From IMG/VR virus record IMGVR_UViG_3300027872_000014, positions 1-40,003 of that record: a DNA stretch of 40,003 nt, one strand, 5' to 3'. Under the pieces are notes generated by a model, which saw only the letters and a program-made list of their open reading frames with translations, was not told the origin of the DNA and did not search any database. This document shows, one piece after another, positions 29,195 through 35,723 of the stretch. Source of the stretch: a virus. Numbering within the stretch: position 1 is the first letter of the stretch; each line of letters begins with the position of its first letter. The translations under genes and the position numbers were made by a program.

Positions 29195-30058
29195 ATGAGA
29201 ATTGTTGTGACGGGGAGCGCGGGATATATCGGCTCGGACTTCGTGACGCACCTGCGGGACCAATACAGAGCGCGGTTTCAGGTGCTCGAGATCGACCTGG
29301 CCAGCAATGGGGAGGACGTTTCGAGTGTAGAGACTCGGAACAAGATAGAGGATTTCAAGCCGCAGATTATCTTCAACTTTGCTGGGATCTCCGGGGAGAA
29401 GGCCTGCCGGGAGCGGCCCCATGAAGCTTTCCTCACGGACTGCTTAGCGCCGTGGCGTCTGGCAGGACTGGGAGTTCCGCTGCTGGTGCAAGCCTCGACA
29501 CTGTCGATCCTCGACAAGGGGGACAGCCGGTACGCACGGTACAAGGGGAGTGCCGAGGTACACCTCGAGACAGCCGGGGTGCCCGTGTTATGCTTACGGT
29601 TTGGGACACTGCTCGGCTCGAGTGCAGCTGGTCCGGAGCACATGCGCTGGGACCTGCCGGTACACAAAATGGTGCTCGACGCGGTTACCCAAGGAGTGAT
29701 CACAATCCCGCGCGAGCCGCTCATGCGGCCGTGGCTGCTACTGGGCCACCTGCGGCGGGTGCTGGTGGGGGTAGCTCTGGATGCTGAGCGGAGTATCGTT
29801 CCGGCCGGGTTTACTCTGCAGCCGTTGGTGTCGTTTAACGCAAGCCTGGAACAAGTAGCTCGGCGCGTGGCGCGGCGTGTCCAATTAAAGACCGGGAAGC
29901 CGGTGACAATAGACTATGCGGTGGGGCACAAAGACCTCCGGAGCTACGCGTCGCCCGCGGTGTGCGGGACGACGCCGGGGCACTGTTCGCAGTGCGAACT
30001 CGAGTCAGTGGTCGAGGACTGTATCACATTGTATCGAACGGGCACTCTGGCAGACTGA
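29195..30058 (+). CDS. NAD-dependent epimerase/dehydratase (extended SDR), nucleotide-sugar type
   Basis: 287 aa from ATG at 29195 (AGGAG nine nt upstream); an in-frame start at 29171 lacks a ribosome site. NAD-binding GSAGYIG is at residues 7-13 (G7, G10, G13), followed by IIFNFAGISG, QAST, and the catalytic pair Y113-x-x-x-K117 in YARYKGSAEVHLE. This fits nucleotide-sugar epimerases, dehydratases or reductases. The C-terminus carries an unusual Cys group (AVCGTTPGHCSQCELE), a possible metal site not usual in this family. It is followed after 10 nt by a DegT-type aminotransferase, as in amino-sugar operons. Substrate cannot be read from sequence. Confidence 0.82.
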   Translation: MRIVVTGSAGYIGSDFVTHLRDQYRARFQVLEIDLASNGEDVSSVETRNKIEDFKPQIIFNFAGISGEKACRERPHEAFLTDCLAPWRLAGLGVPLLVQASTLSILDKGDSRYARYKGSAEVHLETAGVPVLCLRFGTLLGSSAAGPEHMRWDLPVHKMVLDAVTQGVITIPREPLMRPWLLLGHLRRVLVGVALDAERSIVPAGFTLQPLVSFNASLEQVARRVARRVQLKTGKPVTIDYAVGHKDLRSYASPAVCGTTPGHCSQCELESVVEDCITLYRTGTLAD

Positions 30059-30068
30059 AGAGGCTGAC

Positions 30069-31118
30069 ATGATACCACTGTTCAAGCCGCCCGTGCTCAC
30101 GGGCAAGTACATGAAGGAAGTGCTGAACTCGAGGCACCTGGTGACAGGGCCCATGGTCGAGAGACTGCGCGACGCGGTAGCGAAGGAGTTCCACTGGGAG
30201 CCGGAGCAGGTGGTGCTCGGGAACACTGCGACGCATTGCTTCGAGGCGCTGCTGATTCACTTGGGCTATCCTGAGGCCAAACTCTATCCGAGGGCTACGT
30301 GGCCTCTGATCCGGGTGAGGGTAGAAGGGGGGCCCAGCTGCGCTCCTACGACTGTATTGCTGACGGATATCGGGGGCGACACTGCATACGTACGCGATTT
30401 TCCAAACCGTAAAGTGGTGTTAGACTGCTCGCACAGCTGGGCCCCCCTTCTACCCTCACCCGGATCAGGGCCCAGCTGCGCTCCTACGACTGTATTGCTG
30501 ACGGATATCGGGGGCGACACTGCATACGTACGCGATTTTCCAAACCGTAAAGTGGTGTTAGACTGCTCGCACAGCTGGGAACCTTCAAAGGTCGCCGACT
30601 ACTCATTTGCGAGCTTCTCGCCGATCAAGTTGGTGTGTGGCCCTCAAGGTGGCGCCATGTTCTGCAAGAGTTCGGGCGCCGCTACAGAGCTGCAGACGAT
30701 TCTGAATTATGGGTTCGAGAGCGGGCCGCAGGGCGGGCGCGACTGGACCGCATGGGACGTGCGCGGGATCCGCGGCGGTATGAGCGACGTGCATGCTGCG
30801 CTGAACCTCGAGGCGCTCGGGCTGTTGGCCTGGGCACGACAGGGATATAGAGAAATAACACAGGCCGTAGCTGCCGATCTCTATGGTCGCCGCGGGGTCC
30901 GGAGTGATCAGATCCGGCGCGGCAAATACCTACTGCAGCTCAAGGTGCGATCGGTGCCGCGGGCGTTGAAGCAGCTGCGCGAGCTTGGGGTGCAGGGCGG
31001 CTGGCACTTTCCGCCAGCTAAGCTGTTGACCGTGCCGGCGTGGCCTGGTATGGTGGGACACGAAGTGTGTAAGGTCGGCCGCGCGGCGGCCAAGGTACTA
31101 CGAAGGGAATGGTCGTGA
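30069..31118 (+). CDS. DegT/DnrJ/EryC1 aminotransferase with internal duplication, possibly inactive
   Basis: 349 aa from ATG at 30069 (GAGG five nt upstream). It starts IPLFKPPVLTGKY and has VVLGNTATHCFEALL, as in DegT sugar aminotransferases. The PLP-ring Asp is in VVLDCSHSW and the Schiff-base Lys is K187 in SFSPIKLVCGPQGG. Residues 88-124 are repeated exactly at 134-170, so the PLP Asp appears twice (D119, D165), with a 9-residue insert between. Without the 46 extra residues the protein would be about 303 aa and read smoothly into EPSKVADYSFASFSPIK. The frame is kept, but the fold is probably damaged. Coupled downstream of the epimerase; both would make an amino-sugar nucleotide. Confidence 0.78.
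   Translation: MIPLFKPPVLTGKYMKEVLNSRHLVTGPMVERLRDAVAKEFHWEPEQVVLGNTATHCFEALLIHLGYPEAKLYPRATWPLIRVRVEGGPSCAPTTVLLTDIGGDTAYVRDFPNRKVVLDCSHSWAPLLPSPGSGPSCAPTTVLLTDIGGDTAYVRDFPNRKVVLDCSHSWEPSKVADYSFASFSPIKLVCGPQGGAMFCKSSGAATELQTILNYGFESGPQGGRDWTAWDVRGIRGGMSDVHAALNLEALGLLAWARQGYREITQAVAADLYGRRGVRSDQIRRGKYLLQLKVRSVPRALKQLRELGVQGGWHFPPAKLLTVPAWPGMVGHEVCKVGRAAAKVLRREWS
30307..30579 (+). repeat. Template-switch type rearrangement: direct repeat with inverted spacer
   Basis: 112 bp at 30,330-30,441 recur exactly at 30,468-30,579 (offset 138 bp). The 26-bp spacer 30,442-30,467 is the exact reverse complement of 30,307-30,332. Seen as an inverted repeat, arms 30,307-30,340 and 30,434-30,467 are perfect over 34 bp around a 93-nt loop. 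The underlying gene had an 8-bp inverted repeat (CCCAGCTG/CAGCTGGG) at the switch points. Confidence 0.95.
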
Positions 31119-32026
31119 GCAAGATTGATTTTCTCCGAGACAAGTTCAGCTTTTCGAAGCTGCAGCTCTTCTCGAAGTGCCCCCGGCGGGCATTCTACCG
31201 GTACGTGGCCCGCATGAAAGAGGACGTGAGCGAGCCGCTGCTCATGGGGCGCGGCACGCATGCCGGGCAGGAGTACGACAACCTCGAGCGGATCGAGGGG
31301 CGTCGTCCGCAGCAGGCCGAGGTGCTCGACGTGGCGACGGAGGCTTACGAGGGCGACGGCGGAGAAGCTGTCGACTCGTTCCGCGAGCAACACGAGACCC
31401 ACTTGAAGAAGTTCTGGGAGAGCGGGGAGCGCGACAAGATTCATCCGATCAAGGGCACGGTCGAGGCCGCGTTCCTGATCGAGGCGGCGGTGACTCACGA
31501 CCCGGAGAACGAGCCGGAGAAGAAGCCCGTGCTCCTCGAGGGGTTTGTTGACGTGGTGTCGAAGAGCGAGCCGGGGCTCCGGACCGTGGTTGACTACAAG
31601 ACCGTAGGTCGGCCCATGAGCCAGCGCGACGCGGAAAGCAGCAACCAGCTCGAGCTCTACCGGCTCGGCGGCAAGGCGAAGCTCGGCAAGTTCGTCTCGT
31701 TCGTGAAGGGTGGGAAGCAGAAGCCGACGACGAAGGTTACGCAGCCCTGCGCGACGACGAAAGCGCGGCTGCAGCGGCTGCTCACGTTCCTGTCGGATAC
31801 GATCAACGCGTTCCGGCGGTGCCTGCGGACCGGGGACTTTCCGAAGTGCGCGCCGGAGTGCTTCTGGTGCTCGCGCACGGCGTGTGGGTTCTACGACCAA
31901 TGCTACCCAGAGAAGGACAAGACGCTGCCGCGGTTTATTTCGATCGGGAAGATCAGTCCGCCGGGGACTGTGCCCGCGCCGGAGTGGAGGAAGCGAAAGG
32001 ACAAGAAAAAGGAGGCCAAGCCATGA
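31115..32026 (+). CDS. RecB-like PD-(D/E)XK nuclease with Cys cluster (Cas4/AddB style)
   Basis: 303 aa from GTG at 31115, which has GGGA six nt upstream and overlaps the previous stop (GTGA); an ATG at 31109 is too close to the ribosome site. Motifs: FSFSKLQLFSKCPRRAFYRYV, GRGTHAGQEYD (His of motif I), VLLEGFVDVV with catalytic Asp, VVDYKT with Asp-x-Lys, and SNQLELYRLGG (QxxxY). An N-terminal Cys in CPRR and a C-terminal group CAPECFWCSRTACGFYDQC could hold a 4Fe-4S cluster, as in Cas4 and AddB. Expected to degrade or trim DNA ends in recombination or replication. Long Lys-rich tail. Confidence 0.85.
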   Translation: MSKIDFLRDKFSFSKLQLFSKCPRRAFYRYVARMKEDVSEPLLMGRGTHAGQEYDNLERIEGRRPQQAEVLDVATEAYEGDGGEAVDSFREQHETHLKKFWESGERDKIHPIKGTVEAAFLIEAAVTHDPENEPEKKPVLLEGFVDVVSKSEPGLRTVVDYKTVGRPMSQRDAESSNQLELYRLGGKAKLGKFVSFVKGGKQKPTTKVTQPCATTKARLQRLLTFLSDTINAFRRCLRTGDFPKCAPECFWCSRTACGFYDQCYPEKDKTLPRFISIGKISPPGTVPAPEWRKRKDKKKEAKP

Positions 32027-32238
32027 TCAGTCTGGAGCTCTTCGATAGTTTTTCAAGCAAAGATTTTGATAACGGCGCGGTGTATGACGATCTCCGTGAC
32101 GTGATTAAGCAGCGCGATGCGTTGCTGGAGGCGGCGAAACTGGTCAAGAAAGACTTTCTACGCCCAGACAGAAGGATAAGTCTTTATACGTGGAGTCGGC
32201 TCACCGCAACCATCGCCCTGTGTAAGGAGGAGAAATGA
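32023..32238 (+). CDS. Small hypothetical protein
   Basis: 71 aa from ATG at 32023, with AGGAGG seven nt upstream and an ATGA overlap with the nuclease stop. Acidic N-terminus, then helices (LRDVIKQRDALLEAAKLVKKDFLRP; LTATIALCKEEK). Its own stop overlaps the next ATG (ATGA). No family recognised. Confidence 0.65.
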   Translation: MISLELFDSFSSKDFDNGAVYDDLRDVIKQRDALLEAAKLVKKDFLRPDRRISLYTWSRLTATIALCKEEK

Positions 32239-32804
32239 AAGACTTGTTCAAGATCGGTGACAAGGTGTGGGTGGCGGCGCTGGATAGTGGCGCCAAGAAC
32301 GAGAAGTGTGAGGACTGCGACGGTACAGGCGCGTGGCAGTTGAAGACGGCCCTCCTGGAGACCAGCGTGACTTGCTTGGTGTGTAGCCGCTGGGACGGAC
32401 AGCTGGGCCCCGGGTACACACAGGTCTTCGACGCTTTCGTCTCCGTGTATTCGGATATCGTTGGGCAGGTCGACACGCGAGAGGCGGAGGGCGTCCGCGA
32501 GGTGAGGTACATGCTTGAGGGCTCGGGCGTTGGGAGCGGGCGGGTGTTCAACGAGAAGAAGGTGTTCAGTACCAGGGAAGAGGCAGAAGCCGCGTCAGTT
32601 CAGTTGCTGGAGGAGAAGCAGGCCGAGGACACGAAATACGCCTGCGAGCTGCGGGAGCGGCGACTCAAGGAGCAGCTGCGGATCGACCCGAGAACCCGGC
32701 TGCAGCGGATCCAGGATCACCTGGACAGCGACACGCTCTCCGACGGTGTCAAGCTGGCGGTCATTCGGAAGGTAGTGAAGGGTCGTGCTGCCCGAGGCCT
32801 GTAG
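32235..32804 (+). CDS. Zinc-finger protein with DnaJ-type CxxCxGxG half-site
   Basis: 189 aa. Starts LFKIGDKVWVAAL, then CEDCDGTGAW and, after 20 residues, VTCLVCSRWDG, giving one zinc site like half of a DnaJ zinc finger. The C-terminal 80 residues are charged helix (TREEAEAASVQLLEEKQAEDT; RERRLKEQLRIDP). Proteins with this pattern are common in phages, of unknown function. Tightly coupled to its neighbours. Confidence 0.65.
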   Translation: MKDLFKIGDKVWVAALDSGAKNEKCEDCDGTGAWQLKTALLETSVTCLVCSRWDGQLGPGYTQVFDAFVSVYSDIVGQVDTREAEGVREVRYMLEGSGVGSGRVFNEKKVFSTREEAEAASVQLLEEKQAEDTKYACELRERRLKEQLRIDPRTRLQRIQDHLDSDTLSDGVKLAVIRKVVKGRAARGL

Positions 32805-32805
32805 A

Positions 32806-32988
32806 GTGGATTATGCCAAGACTCTAAAGGAGCGGATTGCACAGTTGATTGAAATCGCCGAGAGGGACAAGTTTTTGAAGGCTGTGCGACTTGAGATTGT
32901 CAGTGTAAATGGAGACTGGTGCTGGACTGAAAGTTGGGACCTAAAGGAAGCGCCTCGAGAGGTGAGCGATGCAAAGGTTTCGGATTAG
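32806..32988 (+). CDS. Small hypothetical protein
   Basis: 60 aa from GTG at 32806 (GAGG eight nt upstream), starting two nt after the previous stop. A longer start at 32785 would overlap the previous gene. Sequence AKTLKERIAQLIEIAERDKFLKAVRLEIVSVNGDWCWTESWDL suggests a helix followed by beta strands. No family recognised. Confidence 0.55.
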   Translation: MDYAKTLKERIAQLIEIAERDKFLKAVRLEIVSVNGDWCWTESWDLKEAPREVSDAKVSD

Positions 32989-33115
32989 GCCGGGGATTTA
33001 CCTGGTGTGTACAACTCGCACAGCGAGGAAGCTGTCGGGGGAGCTAGGCCTGTTTCTGCGGGCCATGCCCCCCAGCAAGAGGACTGCAACCAAGAAAGGA
33101 AAGCAGCCACTATGA
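32969..33115 (+). CDS. 48-residue basic protein
   Basis: ATG at 32969 with GAGG six nt upstream, starting 20 nt inside the previous gene and ending in an ATGA overlap with the next. Sequence begins MQRFRIRPGIYLVCTTRTARK and ends in a Lys/Arg-rich tail. The ribosome site and the exact coupling to the next ATG support it. No family recognised. Confidence 0.55.
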   Translation: MQRFRIRPGIYLVCTTRTARKLSGELGLFLRAMPPSKRTATKKGKQPL

Positions 33116-33456
33116 AGACTGGAAAATTTCTGTCTCCTTACATTCGCTCCGAGAGCGTGAAGAAGGGGGGCGCGTTCGCCCTGACGGTGACCTCGGTCGA
33201 GGCCGAGTCGGTCGGCAACGGCGAGGACTCCGAGGAGAAGCTGGTGTTGTACGGGAAGGAGGTCGATCAGGGCCTCGTCCTGAACAAGACGGCTCTTCGT
33301 ACGCTCGAGGAGATCACGGGGTCCGACGACACCGATGACTGGGTCGGCGCCAAGATCGAGGTGTACTTCGATCCGGACGTTCTGTTCTCTGGGAAGCGTG
33401 TGGGCGGGCTCCGTGTGCGCGCCGTGGCGAAGAAGAAGGGCACCAAAAAGAAATAA
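33112..33456 (+). CDS. Phage replication-module protein, possible OB-fold DNA-binding
   Basis: 114 aa from ATG at 33112. It contains EEKLVLYGKEVDQGLVLNKT, ALRTLEEITGSDDTDDWVGAKIEVYF and GKRVGGLRVRAVAKKKG, a pattern that recurs in small phage and prophage proteins near recombination genes. The strand-rich core with a basic C-terminus would suit nucleic-acid binding, but the activity is not established. An upstream frame extension to 33007 was rejected because it lies over the 48-residue gene. Followed by a strong terminator. Confidence 0.7.
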   Translation: MKTGKFLSPYIRSESVKKGGAFALTVTSVEAESVGNGEDSEEKLVLYGKEVDQGLVLNKTALRTLEEITGSDDTDDWVGAKIEVYFDPDVLFSGKRVGGLRVRAVAKKKGTKKK

Positions 33457-33477
33457 CTCCTTACCTCCTGTTGTGGG

Positions 33478-33509
33478 GAGCCGGCCTGCTCGCGGGGCCG
33501 GCTCTTTTT
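33478..33509 (+). terminator. Rho-independent terminator
   Basis: GAGCCGGCC and GGCCGGCTC pair perfectly over 9 bp around a 9-nt loop, followed by TTTTT. Separates the nuclease operon from the MazZ-like/integrase pair. Confidence 0.88.
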
Positions 33510-33520
33510 CAAGGTGACTC

Positions 33521-33898
33521 ATGGACAAGGCAGAAGTACACGACGCGGTCAAACACGACAAAGGGAAGCTGCGGCTCGACCTGGTTCCGTGTGAACTCAC
33601 TGTGGCAGTGGCCACAGTGATGGCATACGGGGCGGAGAAGTATGACGAGCACAACTGGCGGAAGGGTTTAGTCTGGAGCCGGGTATATGCCGCGGCGCAG
33701 CGCCACCTGACGGCGTGGTGGGCTGGCGACGAGACCGACAACGAGAGCGGGATCAACCACGTCGCGCATGCGGCGTGCTGCCTCGCGTTTTTGTTGAACT
33801 ACATGGAGCAGCACCCGGAGCTCGACGACAGGTACCGGGCACAAAAAAAGCCCGCCGCCTCCGAGGAGACGGCGAGCAGGACGGAGCAGCCAAAGTGA
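33521..33898 (+). CDS. DUF5664 / dATP-dGTP diphosphohydrolase (MazZ-like)
   Basis: 125 aa. Family pattern: DKGKLRLDLVP, YGAEKYDEHNWRKGL at residues 36-50, RVYAAAQRHLTAWWAGDETDNESGINH, and HAACCLAFLLNYMEQHPELDDRY, an all-helical MazG-like arrangement with E, D and H metal ligands. This is the domain of the N-terminal dATP/dGTP diphosphohydrolase family (DUF5664), which includes MazZ of 2-aminoadenine (Z) genome phages. The expected reaction is removal of pyrophosphate from dNTPs, shaping the phage nucleotide pool. No purZ or datZ is seen in the window. The stop overlaps the integrase GTG (GTGA). Last about 20 residues are disordered. Confidence 0.72.
   Translation: MDKAEVHDAVKHDKGKLRLDLVPCELTVAVATVMAYGAEKYDEHNWRKGLVWSRVYAAAQRHLTAWWAGDETDNESGINHVAHAACCLAFLLNYMEQHPELDDRYRAQKKPAASEETASRTEQPK
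33843..33874 (-). terminator. Possible leftward terminator inside the MazZ-like gene
   Basis: On the minus strand CGCCGTCTCC and GGAGGCGGCG form a near-perfect hairpin (tight loop), followed by GGC and then seven T. It would stop leftward transcripts from 35,060-35,723, which have no terminator before running antisense into these genes. The bases also encode the Lys/Pro/Ala/Ser tail of the MazZ-like protein, so chance is possible. Confidence 0.45.
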
Positions 33899-34734
33899 AT
33901 GCACAAACGGCGGTGAACAAGTGGAAGTGGCTGAAGACTCAACAGCTTCAGTCCGAGAAGAGCCAGTCGCACCTGCTTTGCATGGTGACGCGCTGGCTGC
34001 GGTTCTTTCTGACCTCGCCCCTCGGCAAGGTGGCCGCGGCGGAGGTCAAGGCGTATGAGGACCAGCTTGAGGAGGGCGGTATGTCGAATGCTGCGCTCAA
34101 CCGCGAGCGCCTGTTCGTCCGGCAGTTCTTCCGGTGGGCTCGGGAGCACGGGTGGATCGACCACGACCCGTCGGCCGGCTGGGGGTATCGCAACGAGAAG
34201 GTCGAGCGGGAGTACGCGCCTCTGTCGCGCGATGCCGAAGGGTTACTGCTGTACGCGGCTCCGACGTGGCTGGAGCACTACATTGTCTTCTCGATCTGCA
34301 CTGGGTTGCGTCAAGGTACAATTCGTCAGCTCACGTGGCGCCACGTGAAGCCGATGCCGGGCGGGGAGTGGTTCCTCGAGGTGCCGGCGCGGCTCATGAA
34401 GGCCCGGCGCCCGCTGCGCATGCCTTTGTCTGGGGCAGCCTGCGGGGCCTTGGCCTGTGGGCATCCGGGTAGCACGCAACCACTGGTAAAGCTGCCCAGC
34501 GAGCCGACGAAGATCTATCGCGAGTTCAAGAAGGCGGTGGCCAAGGCGGGGATCAACCCGGCGACCACGCCGCACGACCTGCGCCGTACATGGGTCCAGC
34601 GCATGAACGAGGCTGGAGCGACGCTGCAGCAGACCATGGCGCTGGGCGGGTGGAGCTCGCCGGGCACGCTGCTGAAGCACTACTTCACGCCGGTGCAGGA
34701 CGACGTCGCGCGCGCCTTGCTGGAGAAGATCTAA
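33895..34734 (+). CDS. int: Tyrosine recombinase/integrase
   Basis: 279 aa from GTG at 33895, eight nt after GGAG and overlapping the previous stop. N-terminal SAM-like DNA-binding domain (residues 1-80: LRFFLTSPLGKVAAAEVKAYEDQL, RLFVRQFFRWAREHGWID). Catalytic residues: R139 in CTGLRQGTIRQL, H227-x-x-R230 in PHDLRRTW, GGW in place of the usual GH, and the Tyr nucleophile Y263 in LKHYFTP. Implies integration or resolution, so a temperate lifestyle or prophage is possible. No repressor, excisionase or clear attP is seen in the window. Replacement of His by Trp in the second-last catalytic position is known in this family. Confidence 0.85.
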   Translation: MNAQTAVNKWKWLKTQQLQSEKSQSHLLCMVTRWLRFFLTSPLGKVAAAEVKAYEDQLEEGGMSNAALNRERLFVRQFFRWAREHGWIDHDPSAGWGYRNEKVEREYAPLSRDAEGLLLYAAPTWLEHYIVFSICTGLRQGTIRQLTWRHVKPMPGGEWFLEVPARLMKARRPLRMPLSGAACGALACGHPGSTQPLVKLPSEPTKIYREFKKAVAKAGINPATTPHDLRRTWVQRMNEAGATLQQTMALGGWSSPGTLLKHYFTPVQDDVARALLEKI

Positions 34735-35063
34735 TGGATGCCGACGTCACGCATTTGCTCAAGCAGATCGAGTGGGCGCATGACAAGCTGGTGAAGCTCG
34801 AGCTGGTGCTGGCTACGTCAGAGAAGAAGCCACTGGACTTAGGCCTCGAGGAAGACGAAGCGCTCGTGCGGGCGCTCACCGACGATCTCGAGTTCGCTCG
34901 TTCCAACATCCGCGCTATTGGGTCCTCGCTGGCCCCCACCAACCCACTGCTGAGGCGGTTTTACGCTGCACCTGAGATTCACGAGGAGTCACGGGTGAAG
35001 CCGACTCGGCGGACGGGAAGGTGCCCAGCGTGGCTGTTGCGGTGTTTCGACTGGTGCTTCTAA
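34734..35063 (+). CDS. Hypothetical helical protein downstream of integrase
   Basis: 109 aa; ATG overlaps the integrase stop (TAATG). Helical (VTHLLKQIEWAHDKLVKLELVLATSE; EALVRALTDDLEFARSNIRAIGSSL). C-terminus is basic with three Cys (GRCPAWLLRCFDWCF). It ends tail-to-tail with the ClpP-like gene, the two stops overlapping by 4 nt and no terminator between. Not obviously an excisionase: no winged-helix pattern is seen. Confidence 0.6.
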   Translation: MDADVTHLLKQIEWAHDKLVKLELVLATSEKKPLDLGLEEDEALVRALTDDLEFARSNIRAIGSSLAPTNPLLRRFYAAPEIHEESRVKPTRRTGRCPAWLLRCFDWCF

Positions 35064-35578
35064 ACGACCTCGTCGATTAGGCGGAGCTCGAGAGCCTTCT
35101 TGACTCCGAACCACTGCTCCTCCTTGAGGAAGTCGCGCCACCAGGTCGCGGTGAAGCCGGTGCGCTCCTCGAGGAGGAGCGTCCAGTGTTCGTTGATATC
35201 CTTGAGTGCGCGGGCAACCCGATAGCCGGTGCCAGGACTCAGGTCTTCCACTAAGCGCACGGGATGGGTATAGAACCGGGCACTGGGTACGGCGGTGCGT
35301 AGTCCGTCGCCGCCGGCTTGGAGCAGGTGGACCGCGGCCGAGGCGGCGGTGCCAACGACGCGCACCTCGAGGTTAGGCAGCTTCTTCCGGAGCTCGTGGA
35401 TCAGGCCCAGGGTTAGCTCCACCTCCCCTCCTTCGCTGTCGAGAAGGAGGCACTGGTGCTCCGCCGGCTTTGCTTTCACCAGGGCCTTGAACAGGCCCGT
35501 CGCAGTCTGCGGGTTGAGTGGTCCGAAGAGACTCCAGACGTCGTTCTTCAAAACGGAGAATCCAGCCACGAAGTTCAC
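35060..35578 (-). CDS. ClpP-like serine protease
   Basis: 172 aa from GTG at 35578; the open frame runs on to 35701, but that part is a shadow of a better gene. ClpP/crotonase fold features: LLLDSEGGEVELTLGLIHEL, then VVGTAASAAVHLLQAGG with the nucleophile Ser (residue 80 from this start), and RFYTHP with the catalytic His (105). Phages use such proteases for prohead maturation or as ClpP homologues. It lies about 26 kb away from the capsid gene on this map, which is unusual for a prohead protease. A role in lysogeny or regulation remains possible. Confidence 0.7.
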   Translation of the reverse strand: MNFVAGFSVLKNDVWSLFGPLNPQTATGLFKALVKAKPAEHQCLLLDSEGGEVELTLGLIHELRKKLPNLEVRVVGTAASAAVHLLQAGGDGLRTAVPSARFYTHPVRLVEDLSPGTGYRVARALKDINEHWTLLLEERTGFTATWWRDFLKEEQWFGVKKALELRLIDEVV

Positions 35579-35723
35579 CCAGCTTTCTACCGAAGTAGGT
35601 TTGGTTGTTGTGAATCTTTTCCACGGTTGACTCGAGGGAGTCGAGCCGGGACGTAAGTTTTTGAACGCAGCGGCCTGCCACGAAGACAGTGGCGGCGGCA
35701 TAGATTAGAAGGTTCCAGTCCAT
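35373..35723 (-). CDS. Membrane-anchored coiled-coil protein overlapping the ClpP-like gene
   Basis: 116 aa; only about the first 70 residues look real. N-terminal membrane segment MDWNLLIYAAATVFVAGRC, then a coiled coil (VQKLTSRLDSLESTVEKIHNNQTYFGRKLGELRG). The rest (Gly/Pro/Arg-rich) overlaps the ClpP-like gene in another frame. Anchor plus coiled coil resembles inner spanin or small holin-associated proteins, but evidence is thin. Its ATG shares CATG with the oppositely directed gene at 35722. No good ribosome site. Confidence 0.5.
   Translation of the reverse strand: MDWNLLIYAAATVFVAGRCVQKLTSRLDSLESTVEKIHNNQTYFGRKLGELRGWILRFEERRLESLRTTQPADCDGPVQGPGESKAGGAPVPPSRQRRRGGGANPGPDPRAPEEAA

Noticed and set aside
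28929-29422. Minus-strand frames with an amino-acid repeat near 29,000-29,150
   Set aside because: The repeat is only the translation of the 57-bp duplicated terminator unit.
29916-30068. Extension of the aminotransferase start to 29,916
   Set aside because: It overlaps the epimerase gene in another frame and is Arg/Thr-rich; the ATG at 30,069 has a good ribosome site and begins the DegT-type sequence.
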